DNA of 64,000 nt from Turbatrix aceti. Taxonomy: Eukaryota; Nematoda; Chromadorea; Rhabditida; Panagrolaimidae. The stretch lies in assembly GCA_963969345.1 (NCBI GenBank), contig OZ017770.1:5651246-5715245 (forward strand). Reading direction: 5' to 3'. The notes under the pieces were generated by a model. It searched no databases, was not told the DNA's origin, and saw nothing but the letters and a program-made list of their open reading frames with translations. The position numbers and the translations under genes are program-made. This document shows positions 11,642 to 24,087 of this stretch, piece after piece; within the stretch, counting starts at the first letter, position 1, and every line of letters begins with the position of its first letter.

Positions 11642-14600
11642 ATGTTGTTCCTTTGGTTACTGCTGGCGATACATTTGGTGTCAGCGTCAGATGGCCAGCA
11701 GCAAGTCATCCAGGACTTTGTCTGCGCGCCGTGTGCCAGACCAGTTTTCGGATTAGCCATCTACCTGCCGCCGACCGCTCTTCCGTGCCTGTCGAAGGGC
11801 AACAGCATTGCGCACCTACCCGAATTCAACAATTCCGAAGGCTTTCGATACTGTTCATTACCCATTATCGAATCATCCGACGTTGTTCTGGATTTCGCAA
11901 CTCGTCAGATTATTGCCAATCGACAGCTGTGTCTATACAACGGTGATTACGATGTCCACTATCGGTATCAATGTCCAGACTCCTCTGAATGGACAGATGC
12001 GTCCTTTACCATCGTTCATCCGGTTTGTTTGACATTGCGTGTTTCGTTCATGTTTACAAAAGGCCATTTGTAGGTTTTTAAGGACAAAGCGCGACGTCGG
12101 CGATGGCTTCGTCGGAGGAATCACAAAGTGTCTTCTATTCACTTCCAGCAAGACCGTTACACGGCGGAAGTTTTGGAAAGCATGCCAATCAAGACGGTTG
12201 TTGCGCGCATTACTGCCACTCACGATAAGGACCTACCACTTTACTATTCCATGCTCGCGCCAGATGATGCGCGATCAACAAGTGCTTTTTCCATCGACAC
12301 AACAAATGGAGAAATTACTTTGGCACAGGCCCTGGACAGGGAAGAACTTGCAAGACACGTGCTGAAAGTTACGGCTTACGAACGCCTGGATTCTTCGGTT
12401 TCCTCGTCGACCACTCTGATTATCGATGTACTCGACGTTCAGGACAACAGCCCTATCTTTGAGAAAGATTCTTATTTCGCCGAAATCAGGGAAGACGCCA
12501 TGATGGGCACTACCGTGTTGAGTGTTTTCGCCAAAGACGCCGATGCAGGAGAATTCGGACAGGTGCGGTACTCCATCGAAAACGATCCTCACGATGATTT
12601 ACTGGAAATCAATCCGACTTCTGGAGTTATTTCGACGAAAAAAGCTCTCGACAGGGAAGAAGTTTCTTTTGTTCGCCTGACTGTCGTTGCTACGGACCAC
12701 GGAATACCTCCTCGCAGTTCTCAGGCTCTCATTGAGCTCACCATAACTGATGTTAACGACAACGCGCCGGTTTTTGACAGGTCGTTCTACAACATAACAG
12801 TTGCCGAAGACGTTCTCATACCCAGCGTAATAGCCACAATTGTCGCTCAAGACGCAGACGTGGGAGAAAATGGTATGCAAAAACGGCACATGTGTAAAAA
12901 ATAATTATGCAATCTAAAAAATAATTTATAGGCAAGGTGCACTACAGCATCGTGACGACTTCAACGACCGATCTATTTTTTATTGACTATGACTCAGGTG
13001 AACTTTCGCTGCGCCAAAAACCGAGTCCAAAGCAGTCGCCGCTTTCTCTGCTAATTCGGGCAAAGGACGGCGGTCAGCCTTCACATTCGACGACTGTTCA
13101 CTGCCAAATCAATATTGCCGACGTCAACGATCACGCTCCAACCTTTGTAATTAGCGGCGACAACGGTCATACAATCTACGTTGAGGAAAACACGCCAGCT
13201 AACCGCGAGGTCGGCCGGTTGTTCGCAGTCGACGAGGACTTTGGTCCTAATGGCGAAATTCGTTACGAAATCGTCGAAGATGACGCCAATGATGAGTTCG
13301 CGTTGGACGGCGCCACTGGCGTCCTGACCACACGAGTGAGTCTTGACAGGGAAAGAAGAGAATCGTACAGACTCAAAATCATGGCAACTGATAACGGCGA
13401 TCCGCCACTGAATTCTACAACCGATTTGACCATTTTTGTAAAAGATGTCAATGACAATCCGCCTGTTTTCAAGTCTGAAGTACACAATTTGACGCTCAGC
13501 GAAAATACTCCCCGTGGAACGACATTGCTGCACTTGGAAGCTACGGATGCAGATTTGGACCAAAAAGTTACATTTAAAATCGAACATGCAACTCGAAAGA
13601 TTTTTGCATTGATCAATATCGGTGATCAGAAGGCCATTTTATCGTTGGTCGAAGAATTCTCGCCTCTAGATCGGGATTTGAGAGTCGTCATTTCGGCAAC
13701 CGATCAGGGAGGTTTGCAGTCCAAATGCACGGTCAACATTGCCATAGACGACGTCAATACCCCTCCTTCGTTCAACGATAACCCAATTTTTGTTAAACTT
13801 CCTGAAAACTCTCCAGTCGGCTTTCATGTTCTCAAAATAAAAGCTTCCGACAGTGATCATGAACACAACGCCAAGTTAAAGTTTTCTCTGGTATCGGATC
13901 ATTTTGGGTAAGTTTCCAGCTGCGATTGTAATCCCCGGTTCAATTGCGCAAAATTGCGTTTTAGCATTGATGCGGAATCGGGACTAATTACCGTCGTCAA
14001 AAATCTCGATCGTGAGCAGCAAGCAGCGTACACCCTCGAAATTCAGGTGACGGACTCCGGTGAGCCTCCCATGTCGTCATCAACGGTGTTAGACATAATC
14101 ATCGAAGACGGTAAGCAGCTGCTTGCTTTATTTCCTTTAGAATGCTCCGCGTTTGCCGATTTCGCGAGGGACATTGTTGTTATTTACAACGTGTGCAGTA
14201 GCTGTAATTACTGTCGCATTGTTCTGTGACCTGTCTTCCGTCCAGGGAGCTAATCCGGGCTGTCAGGTCAAAGGCAAATTTTGAACCATATTTTTTTTTT
14301 AGTCAACGATAATGCACCAGAATTTTCGGAAGCAATGTATGAAGTCAGCATATCGGAAGACATCGCTGTTGGCACGTCGTTTCTTCAACTCAAAGCAGTC
14401 GATCCGGATGAAGGCAACAACGGCATTGTCAACTACTTCCTGAACGAAAGCGATCCGAGTGTGGGAGCCAGTCATTTTCGCCTCGATTCCACTTCCGGTC
14501 TCTTGCGTGTTAATCATCCACTCGATCGCGAAACGACAGAAACGTAAGTGTGGTTAATTCTATTTTCCGGTGGATAACTACACCGGGTCAAACCTTTGCG

Positions 14601-17600
14601 CAATAGTCCGTACCCGGTCGTTGTGTTCGTTCCTGTGTGCCGAATGCTTTAATTTTCTAATGCAGAGCCGTTTGGCCAAAAAAGGACGACAGCTGGCAGC
14701 ACCTTTTCTGTAACAAATAGGCTGCCATGGAGAATAGGGAGAATTTTATTCCGACTCTAAGCCAGACATTAAGAACCAAAAAAGCGCGTTAAAACGTTAA
14801 AACAAGGGGAAATGGGCAGTTTCCGAGGATTTTTTGAGGCATGAAGGCTCTTTTTTTTTGGAGCATAATGGCATCCAATTAAAAGTCCACTTTTTGGCAA
14901 GGGAGCTGTCAACAGTCATTTTTGACTTTTATGAGTGAAAATGACCCACAAAATATAGCCTGATGATGAAGACGATGCAAGCGCCTATTTTTAGTTATGT
15001 ATTGTCAGTCGTTGCTGCCGACCGTGGTAGTCCTTCTCAGAAAAGCCATACAACAGTCACGGTTACACTGACGGACGTCAATGACAATGCTCCACAGTTT
15101 GAGCAGAAAGTGTATAATTTCTGGCTTGCCGAAAACTCGCCTACTGGAACGATTATTGGTTCGCTCAGGGCCACAGATCCAGACATCAGTGCAAATGGTC
15201 AAATCGAATTTCGAATATTCGGAGGACAAGATGCAAAAGTTTTCGACATTGAAGTCGACGAAAAGCAGAAGGGTGTTGTGCACGTACTTTCTCGAACAGA
15301 ATTTGACTATGAAGCCAAAACCAACAAATTTACGTTTGAATTGCAAGCTTCTAGCGGTCAACTGAGTTCGACGGTGCCGGTTATTGTTCACATCAGTGAC
15401 ATCAATGACAATCGACCCGTCATCAGGGATTTTGTCGTGCTTATTGCTGTTTACAGTAACGAGTTTGAAGACATTGATGTCGGAAACATCCCTGCGTTGT
15501 ATGTTTTTTTTTAAATTATTTGAAGGAAATTAAAGAATTTCTTTAGCGATCCTGACCACAACGCAACCCTGGAGCATTATCTCGAAGCTAACGATGTTCT
15601 CACGATCGACGAGTTCAGTGGCAAACTCGCTCTCCAAGCATCTTTCAAGCGGCAAATAAACATGGAACAAAAAGCTTGTGTATCGGGTTTGTCATCGTTC
15701 GAAATCCTTACATTATTTTTCATATTTTTAAATTTTTTAGATGGTCCCAACACCGAGTGTTCTCGCTGCCTTATAACCTATGTCGCCGTCGATGAAGCAG
15801 CTCTGAGAGAATCCCTAACCCTGGAAATCTATTCCATCAACATTGATCAATTTTTGGATGTCATCGTGTACCGCCGTTTCCTCGATGCTCTGGCTTCTAC
15901 TGGACCTCGCTGGTTGCCGGATAACATACGTGTTTTTTCTCTACAGCAAAACGACGACTCCGTGAGCGTTGGATTTTTCATTTCCGTCGAGGAAAACATT
16001 ATAAGGTGATAATGAATTTAATTTAATTTAATTTAATTTAATTATTGCGCATGGCAACAAAAAATGTTAAAATTTATGAGGTACTTGAGTGCGAGCGCGC
16101 TAGGGGCTGTCTTGTCTGCCAGTGACAGAGTCAATTTTCCGGTACTTTGCCATAAACTGTAAACACTCTGGCTGCGCAAGGAGCGGCAGATTGAAAAGCT
16201 TAAAACAATCACAGACACAACCAAGCTGTCACAACCAACGCAAAGCATCCGGCAATTTTAAGGGCTTCTCTTTTTCTGCTGCTTTGACCAGTTTTGTCGG
16301 CAAATGACGCGCAGTAGCAAGAAGACCGCAGTTTTAACGTGTCATGTACACATTTTTCAAAGATATCGCGCACAACCAAAAAATTTGCATAATTTACAAT
16401 GATTTTTTGTTAATGCGATAGGATGCTTTTTGGAAGAACCGAGTCGAAAAAAATGGAATTAAGAAAAGCCAAGATGATTAATCGGAGGGGAATCCATTAC
16501 AAATTGGAGTAATTACCGTCTCAAACCTCCCGCAAACAATGGATCGGATTTCAGCCTTCGTCGGGTCGAAGAAATCATAATTGAAAATGCCAAAAATCTT
16601 TCCATTCTGTTTGGCTACAAGATTGCCGTCGTCAACAATGAGATGTGCAGCGATGAGCCGTGTCCTTACTTTCAAAAGTGCCGACAGTTGCTCAAATACA
16701 TAAAAACCGCCAAGGTTGGTGACAGGCACAGATGCGTGAATGCAAGTAATTTTTCTACTATTTTTGCAGAGATACGAAACAGAAAATTTCATCATGCGTT
16801 CACTCGACACAATTCGAACATTCAATTGTGAATGTCCAACGGGCTTCACCAGTACGTTGTTTTCATTCATAGCTTCCATCTTGAGTCATAAGCAAGCGAG
16901 TTGACTGATGTCACATTTTTTATATTCAGAAAACCCATCGGACATGGTGTTGTTTTAATAATTAATATCCCGGGTGATATATAGTGTCCAAGAAGCAACG
17001 GTCATCGTTGTCTGGACAGAGTTGCGCAAAAATAGAGGGGACAGTAGAAACGAACGATTGCAAGTTCCCGCTTTTCAGCGAACGAAAACATCACTGGACA
17101 ATGCAACCAACGTGTAGACCTTTGTTTCAACAGTCCGTGTCTCAACAATGGCACTTGTATTCCGCTTGAAAGCTCGTACCGCTGTGAATGTGACGCGGAT
17201 CATGCAGGTAAGTGGATGCTTGAGCGCAACAATCAAAAAATAGCGGATCGAAATTTCGTTACTCGTTCAAACATCTGGCGTTCGTTCCCAAGTGGCGGCT
17301 TTAATGCAAAAAAGCTTAATTAATATCGGTGATGACAGGGATCGCATTTTCCGGTCATTGCCGAAGAGTCAGTAACAATTAATCTTGCACCCACTTATTG
17401 CGAGTCGTTTCATGCTTCTTGCGCAATTTCTCTCTCGTTGGGGATGTAAAATCCTAAAAATTGCATGTCTTTCAAAACGCGCACTGTGAATGGGGTAACG
17501 GTCATCCTAGAATAATCCAAGCAACTAGAATTTATAAAACGTAATCAACAGCGGGTGAAGCGGTTCCAAAAATGACAAGTGTTGAGCAAACTCTTGGAGT

Positions 17601-20600
17601 GGGTTCCTCACAACTAATCACACTAATTCATCGCTGCTGGACATACGATTAATTTGCATAGAAATTAAGTTATTGCCGTGCCTGGGAGACATTGCAGTCG
17701 TTTCCATTTTCAAGTAATGTGTTGAGGGAAAAAAGCATAAACAAAGGGGTCAAGATATGATACATATCTAGCCACCGCCATTTATTGCAGGTCCAAACTG
17801 TGAATTCAAAGTTGGAAAATCAACTTGTACGCCTTTTAATTGCCTCAACGGCGCTGAATGTCACATTGTGGATAACAAGCCAACCTGCAAGTATTGTCCA
17901 TGGCCTCGTCCGGATGCCGATGAGAGATGTCAGCTCAGAACAGTGTCCTTCACCGGAAGAAGCTTTCTGGCTATCCCGAAAATACCGGGTCGTCTTGAAT
18001 GGGAAATCACATTGCATATCGCCACGACCAGTCTCGAAGGCGTAATTTTGTACACCGGAGATGCAAGAAGCAGAGATTTTCTCGAATTATCCATCGAAGG
18101 TGGACTCATCAAAGTACAGATTTCGCTGGGCGGAAAAAGCACAGCAACTGCCAAGCTTGCAGATTGGCCTGAAAACAGAATAAGTGATGGCCAGTGGCAT
18201 AAAATTACACTGAAATATTTCGATCAGGTACGCAATTCTGAAATGTTTGAAAATCATACTTTTAATGTTTTTTTCTTCAGAAAATCAGACTGAGTGTTGA
18301 CAACTGTGACGATCACCTATCCCTAACCATGGCACATCGCATCGGATACAAAGAATGCGCAGTCGAGGAAACGATTCAGCTTCCTGCACGTTGCAGCGAC
18401 CTTGCTGTTTCCTGTCACCGAAATCTGGATGTCTATGGATTGACTTACCTCGGAGGAAAACCCGCTTCACACTATCGGGAAGACTCTGCCGCTGATTTCA
18501 CAGGCTGCATTCGTGATTTCTACATTGACGGTTCCTTTGTCGATTTCTCGGATTTCGACTCATTTGAACAATTTGGACAAGTGCACCCTGGTTGTCAAAA
18601 ATATCGACCTGACAAATGCGAGTTCGACAAACCCTGCGATACAGGCTCCAAATGCGTCGATCAGTGGCTGGGCCATGTTTGTCGCTGCCATCACCGATCG
18701 AATCAGCGCGCGTCCAATTGTGCTCTCGGTAAGAATTTTTATATTTTTATTTGACCGCAAACAATTATTTTTTAGAAACAAGCACGGTGTCTTCGTTTTT
18801 CATGGACGAATCATACGTTACGTGGCGACTCCCTGTCAACGTTCGGCTTCCATTCAGCTTGTATTTCGAGTTCAAAACACGTGAACGAAAAACACAAGTC
18901 ATAGCTTTGGAATTTGGTGAAAAGTCAAAAGTCTTTATTCTATCGGTAATATTTTTTAAAACGTTTATTTCATGCTTTCAATTGTCATTCAGATCGAAAA
19001 CGGTCACGGTTTGGCTCGCGTCAACGAAGAACAGTTTTTCCTGCACTTTCCCATGCTTTCTAACGCTGAGTGGCACTCTGTGGACGTTCAATTCAACTTG
19101 CAAAGTGTCGAGATTGTCGTGGATACGTTCTACAAAAAGGTAACATTGGCTCTACAAATTAAAAAAAAAATATTTTATCGCATTTTCAGTCCTTGCCATA
19201 CGCGAACAGTGCGTCCACAGTACTCCAACAACTGTACACTGGACTGGCTCCATCCACATCGTATCCCAATGAATACTTGGGCTGCATAAGAAACGTCGAA
19301 TTAAACGGAATCAAATTAAAAACCCTGGAAACGTCCCAGACCCGTGCCAGCTGTCAAATACAGAATCCGTGTTCCGGAAACGTTTGTCCAAAGAATAGCC
19401 ATTGCGTTCGGGATTGGGATCGACCTCTGTGCACGTGCAAGACCGGATTCGTCGGCGACCACTGCGTCGATGTTTGTTCACTGGAGAACATCTGCAGTAA
19501 TGAAGGCTTCTGTGTCCGATCCAATTCCAGCAAGGGCTACGATTGCGTGTGCCCCGAGGGCTTTGGAGGCCCCAATTGCGAACAACGTACTCAACCTCGG
19601 CAATGTCCACCCGGATGGTTTGGCACTTATCCCAGATGTCAACGGTGTGCATGCCATGCTCGACGAGGTTTCAACGCTCAGTGTCATCGCGACACTGGAA
19701 AATGCGTTTGTCAGCCTGGATTCTTTGAGCTTGAAGACCGGTGTGAGCCGTGTGAGTGCGGCTACGGCAGTTCCTCCTCATTATGCAGTGCCTCAACAGG
19801 CCAATGCAAATGCTCCGGTGATGCGAGTGGTCGTCGATGTGATCGCTGCAAAATGGCCAACACTGTGCTGGACCGAAAAACACTAAAATGCGTCAAAATC
19901 AAGGAGCGATGTCCTTCACAGATCGCTAATGGCGTTCAGTGGCCTTCCACTCGTTTTGGGGTGACTGCACGGCAATCTTGTCCTGAGCATCAAATTGGTA
20001 TTATTACCCGCAAGTGCTCTTCGGCATCGTTATGGCAAGATGTCGACGAATACAACTGCACAATCCCAGCTTTGTTTGAACTCAACACCAAGATCGCCAC
20101 AAATTTTGACACCTATGACGTTGGACGACAACTTTTAAACATTACATCATTTGCCATTCGACTCAAAAACAGAAATACCGACTTGACGGTTGACGTGTTT
20201 GACAAGATGGTGGCTGCTGAAGTTCAAGGAAGTCTGACGATGGTGCGCCAACGAAGCCGCCATGTTCGTGATTCCCAATTCACGCGTAGTCTTGTGGAGA
20301 TTGCTAACATTCTTTTGGATTTTGAATTGAATGACCAACAAATTAGCAAGGTTCTCGCCAGTTTGTTTAACTACGGTGCCATGTTGTGCATGATTCATGA
20401 AAAGGCATCTTACGTCAAACCTTTTCAACTGGTGCATGATAACTTACGTGAGTTTTGTTTTCTACTAGAAAAATGTAGTTAGAAACATTTTATTTTAGTT
20501 TTTGCCGTTGATCGGCTGGATTCTCGTAGATTCCCTTCGAACATTTTTAATCTCCCTAAATACGACGAATTCGCGCAACCAACTGGAAATACTGAAAATC

Positions 20601-22350
20601 CATTTGTTACCCCTAAGCTGCTCGACTTTTATCACGGCCACAAAATCACTCTGCCTGGATTTGATAACTTTGAAACATCGACGGCTTTTTACACTATTAT
20701 TCCGAACAACATGTGCAAGTATTGCGAATACAGCATCGTCATGATTTACCATCTTTCCGTCGAAGCAGCTCCGCAAGTTGAAACTATTCAAATATCGTTT
20801 GAGAAAAAGAACGCGGATTACTGGAAGCTTCCTGAGTGCGCGTGGCTGGATTTTCCCAATGATATGCTTCAACGGCACGGACTTGCTACGGTACATCGTC
20901 AAAGCATGATGGAAACAATATCCAATGTTTTGTCCAGCGATATTTTGCATGTCAACAAAGACAAATCAGAATTCACAGCTTCATGGCGCTACGATCAAGC
21001 TACAGTTGTTGGCTTGAACAGCACTCATGTGACCTGTCAGTATCGATCGCAATCAGGTGGTATATTTACTGTACTTGTTACGTCGGACAACGGATCGTTG
21101 ATCTCGTTTGCAAATTATTCCCGGGAATTGACATTTACTACATCTACGACCGTAACTTCTACGATTGTGCTCTGCATTGCGGCTTTTATATCCGTTCTGA
21201 TGCGTAAGAATCTGCGACTTCGAGGTATTCGATGTACTGTCATTCTCGCATTTGTGTTCAACACATTTGTCATCCTCGCTGCGCAACAAATTACGGTCAA
21301 TGTCAATTTCTGCTTCATTCGGAACTCAATCCTCATTTTGGCAACGTCAGTGTTATTTGCCTGGCTTTTTGTTTTTGCCTTCTACGTTTACAATGCGTAC
21401 ACAGACAACGTTTCAACAACATGCACTGCAGTTGGACTGTTTATTGGAGTGGTAATCCCGCTCAGCGTGAGTCTGATCAACTTCCTAACGGTCAAAAATT
21501 GTGCTTTCGGCTTGATGACTCCGGTGGTCTGGTTTGCATTGGCTCCGATTATCATTTTCTCGTTGCTAAGCTTCTACGCGCTGGCTACATCGTTCCTAAT
21601 CTCGATGACCAAGCAATACTCACTGGTAACGAGTAACTCATCGCTGAAGAAAACCCTTGTTGTGCATTCGCTCCTGACAATCTGTTCTGCTTCATACAAC
21701 ATATTTGTTATCTACGGATTGATTGCTGAAAAACAAAACTCGTCGATCGATTTTGCATCTAACTTGCTTTTGATCGCGTCTTCCGTTCTGCTTCTTTTCT
21801 GGGCAAATTTGGTGACCCATGACGTGAGTTTTAGTCTTATCCAAATTTTTTTATGTGATATTTTTAGAAACCATCTAATTCAACCGAAAAAGGTTCCCTT
21901 TGGATGAACCCAATCTTGCGCAAAGTGGAGCCTGATTATTCGGCTCCTCCCGAGGATTATGTCAAAGATCGAGTCTATGATGGTCCTCCTGGCGAGTGGA
22001 TGCCCGACGTGATCCCCAGTGAAACATACGTCCACCACACACTTCAACGATCGCTTCAGTTTTCGTCTTCTATGAGAATGGCCACGAATCCCTGCATACC
22101 CCAGATTCTGTCTCCTGCTCAAAAAGTATTCGCTGGCGAATCGCATTACACTGATCACCAAACACTGCCCCGTGAGGTCATTGGCACTCCATCGTCGGTG
22201 AATAACAGAATTTATTCGGCTACTGTTTCAAGATCAAACTCTGCCGCAAGTCGCAAAATGTCGTCTACTCATAATTATTCTGCCGCCATTGACCAAGACG
22301 CATACTTTACTTACTCAACTGCTCGGTATAAAACTTCTACTTTTAAATAA
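11642..22350 (+). CDS. fmi: Flamingo/CELSR atypical cadherin, adhesion GPCR
   Basis: Eighteen exons: 11642-12022, 12074-12872, 12932-13907, 13965-14110, 14303-14543, 14995-15498, 15547-15686, 15741-16005, 16555-16714, 16770-16851, 17079-17207, 17791-18227, 18281-18728, 18776-18945, 18993-19139, 19190-20447, 20499-21823 and 21868-22350. They sum to exactly 2,697 codons. Domains in order: signal peptide; basic stretch RRRRWLRRR; eight cadherin repeats with DxNDN linkers plus a degenerate ninth; EGF modules; two laminin-G domains separated by an EGF; two more EGFs; a laminin-type EGF; a hormone-receptor domain (CPSQIANGVQWP); a GAIN region; seven TM segments; and a tail of about 170 aa. This is the CELSR order. 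The family mediates homophilic adhesion in planar cell polarity and in axon and dendrite patterning. The GPS lacks HL(T/S). The acceptor of exon 9 (16553-16554) was chosen by phase and its TTTCAG. Confidence 0.95.
14544..14994. other. Flamingo intron 5 (451 bp)
   Basis: Longer than the usual 50-bp introns. No second gene or repeat was recognised inside it. Confidence 0.7.
16006..16554. other. Flamingo intron 8 (549 bp)
   Basis: Begins GTGATAATG and soon enters a (TTTAA)n tract. No coding content was recognised. The GC-richer 16090-16320 stretch holds only short frames. Confidence 0.65.
16013..16042. repeat. (TTTAA)n microsatellite
   Basis: About five and a half TTTAA units sit directly after the donor site of Flamingo intron 8. 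Confidence 0.9.
17208..17790. other. Flamingo intron 11 (583 bp)
   Basis: Joins the EGF ending ...DADHAG to the next exon (PNCEFKVG...) in phase 1. No gene or transposon was recognised within it. Confidence 0.65.
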
Positions 22351-23129
22351 TTCAGGGTTTTTGAAATAATTTAAATTGTATTTGTCAATGACTGCCTTGT
22401 TTTTTATCGTGTACATACTAATAAATTATTATCTTGAAAGTACAGGTTTATTTATTTGTTATAATTATGGCCAGGTATGGCGCCAAGCTGGCGGGAGTCA
22501 TCGGAACCCAATCCGACTGTTAATGTGACTCACATTGTATGATAAAATTGCACTATGCTATGGACCATGAATTCTAGATTATTGCAATGCAAAAAAAACT
22601 AAAAAAAACAGGTACGCTGCATCGTTCTTATCGGCACATAGTGTACATGACTCATAGTCGTCGCTTTCATGGATCTAAACAAATATATTTGTTCCACCAC
22701 CCGTTCATTTGAATTTCGTTTGTATCGTTTTTATTTAATTTAAAAACTTGATAGAATACTTATGGCCTCGAGCGTCTCGCTGTTTGCAATGTGTTGCCCC
22801 TTTTCAATAGATTCTTTGCCCGGGCCGAGCCGAAAGGTACGCTTTGAAGCCAATTCGATTTTCTTTACACCGCTCAGGTGTCCGCTTTTTACTCTGTGGC
22901 GACTGTGACTCATACTATAGTGTCTAAACTTGAAAATTGTTTTGCCTTTGTGAGGATCAAGCAAACATACGGGAAACGTTTGATCAAAATGTAATTTGCT
23001 TGCTCAAAACTCAAAGTGAATATTGTGCTTATGTTAGATGCATGCGCGTCGTTCAATTCGATATCGACATTTTTATTTTTACACGGCAGAGTACATGTGA
23101 TTGCAGAATAGATAAATTACACAAAAAAA
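22351..23129. other. intergenic between convergent genes
   Basis: 3' flanks of Flamingo and of the minus-strand Ly6-like gene. AATAAA at 22420-22425 is the likely Flamingo poly(A) signal, 70 bases after the stop. TTTATT at 23072-23077 (AATAAA on the minus strand) fits the Ly6-like gene. Nothing else is supported. Confidence 0.55.
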
Positions 23130-24087
23130 TTAATGTCCGAATGCAAAGCTGGCAACGGTGACGACTAGCGTGGCAATAAAGACGTTTCCAGCAGATCGGA
23201 AATCAGAAGCACCATTGGGACGGGCACCGCGTCCAATTGGCGGAGGACCGTTGCTGTAGGGCGAGGAATAAGCAGGATCCATGCGCGGAGGACTTTGTCC
23301 AATAATTCCGCCAGAATATCCGTTGTTCGGGTTGTAACCTGACTGAGCACCCTGTCCAATTGGTTGACCGCCGTTGTATCCTGGTGCTTGTCCACTGTGA
23401 CTTCCGTAGCCGGGTTGAATTCCTTGGCCGTAGCCTGATCCCTGTCCGTAGTTCGGTTGAGCACCGGTTCCAATTGATCCGCCGTAGTTCGGCTGACCCC
23501 CTGAGCCAATGGAGCCTCCGTAGTTTGGCTGAGCGCCAGAACCGATTGAACCGCCGTAGTTTGGTTGTGCACCGGAACCAATCGGGCCCGGAGCGTAGGG
23601 CGATTGAGCTCCTTGACCGATATCGCGACGTACCTGGTTAGGGTTGTTAATCTCGCGCATGAGCTGATCCTTGATGTTGGTATTGCTGCACTCGTCGATA
23701 CCGTTCATGGCGATAAGAGCTACAAAAAAGTCACATGAACCTGGTCAATACCTTTTTTATCACTCACATTGTTCGCTGTTGCAGAGTTCACCGTCACAGG
23801 TGTCGCAGATGTGATCGTGAGCGTTGACTCGCAGACAGCTTACTGCGCAGCCCTTCTGTACAACTAAAAAAAATTAAAACGCGTATTTTTCTGTCTTGAA
23901 TTAATTTTTTCAAAAACTTACTATCTCCAGAGTTTGACTTAAGAGTGTAGCAGTGAGTTCTCGCAGGGCATTCTTCGACAAGGGGCTGGACGCATCCACA
24001 TTTGGTATCACAGGTGAAACAAGTGCCAGCAAAAACAATGGCTGGCAATGTCGTCAAAGCAAGAAAAACAAGCGTTGCTCTGGGCAT
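23130..24087 (-). CDS. Ly6-like GPI-anchored protein with Gly/Gln/Pro repeat tail
   Basis: Three exons on the minus strand: 24087-23922, 23863-23768 and 23719-23130; 283 aa. Residues 1-20 (MPRATLVFLALTTLPAIVFA) form a signal peptide. A cysteine-rich domain follows with CFTCDTKCGC..., CYTL, GCAVSC and CDTCDGELCNS. The closing CN resembles Ly6/uPAR three-finger proteins. The last two thirds is low complexity, with a 12-residue repeat (GSIGSGAQPNYG and variants) repeated about four to five times between 23420 and 23590. The chain ends in a hydrophobic stretch (FIATLVVTVASFAFGH) after small residues, as expected for a GPI-attachment signal. Likely a cell-surface extracellular protein. The role is not readable from sequence. 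Confidence 0.8.

Noticed and set aside
16478..16879. 133-codon minus-strand frame inside Flamingo
   Set aside because: The plus strand encodes the EGF region (NNEMCSDEPC...) with splice sites in phase. The minus frame is a shadow.
23360..23641. Regular short repeats considered as a CRISPR-like array
   Set aside because: The repeats are in-frame codon repeats of the Ly6-like protein tail, without spacers, in a eukaryotic gene.
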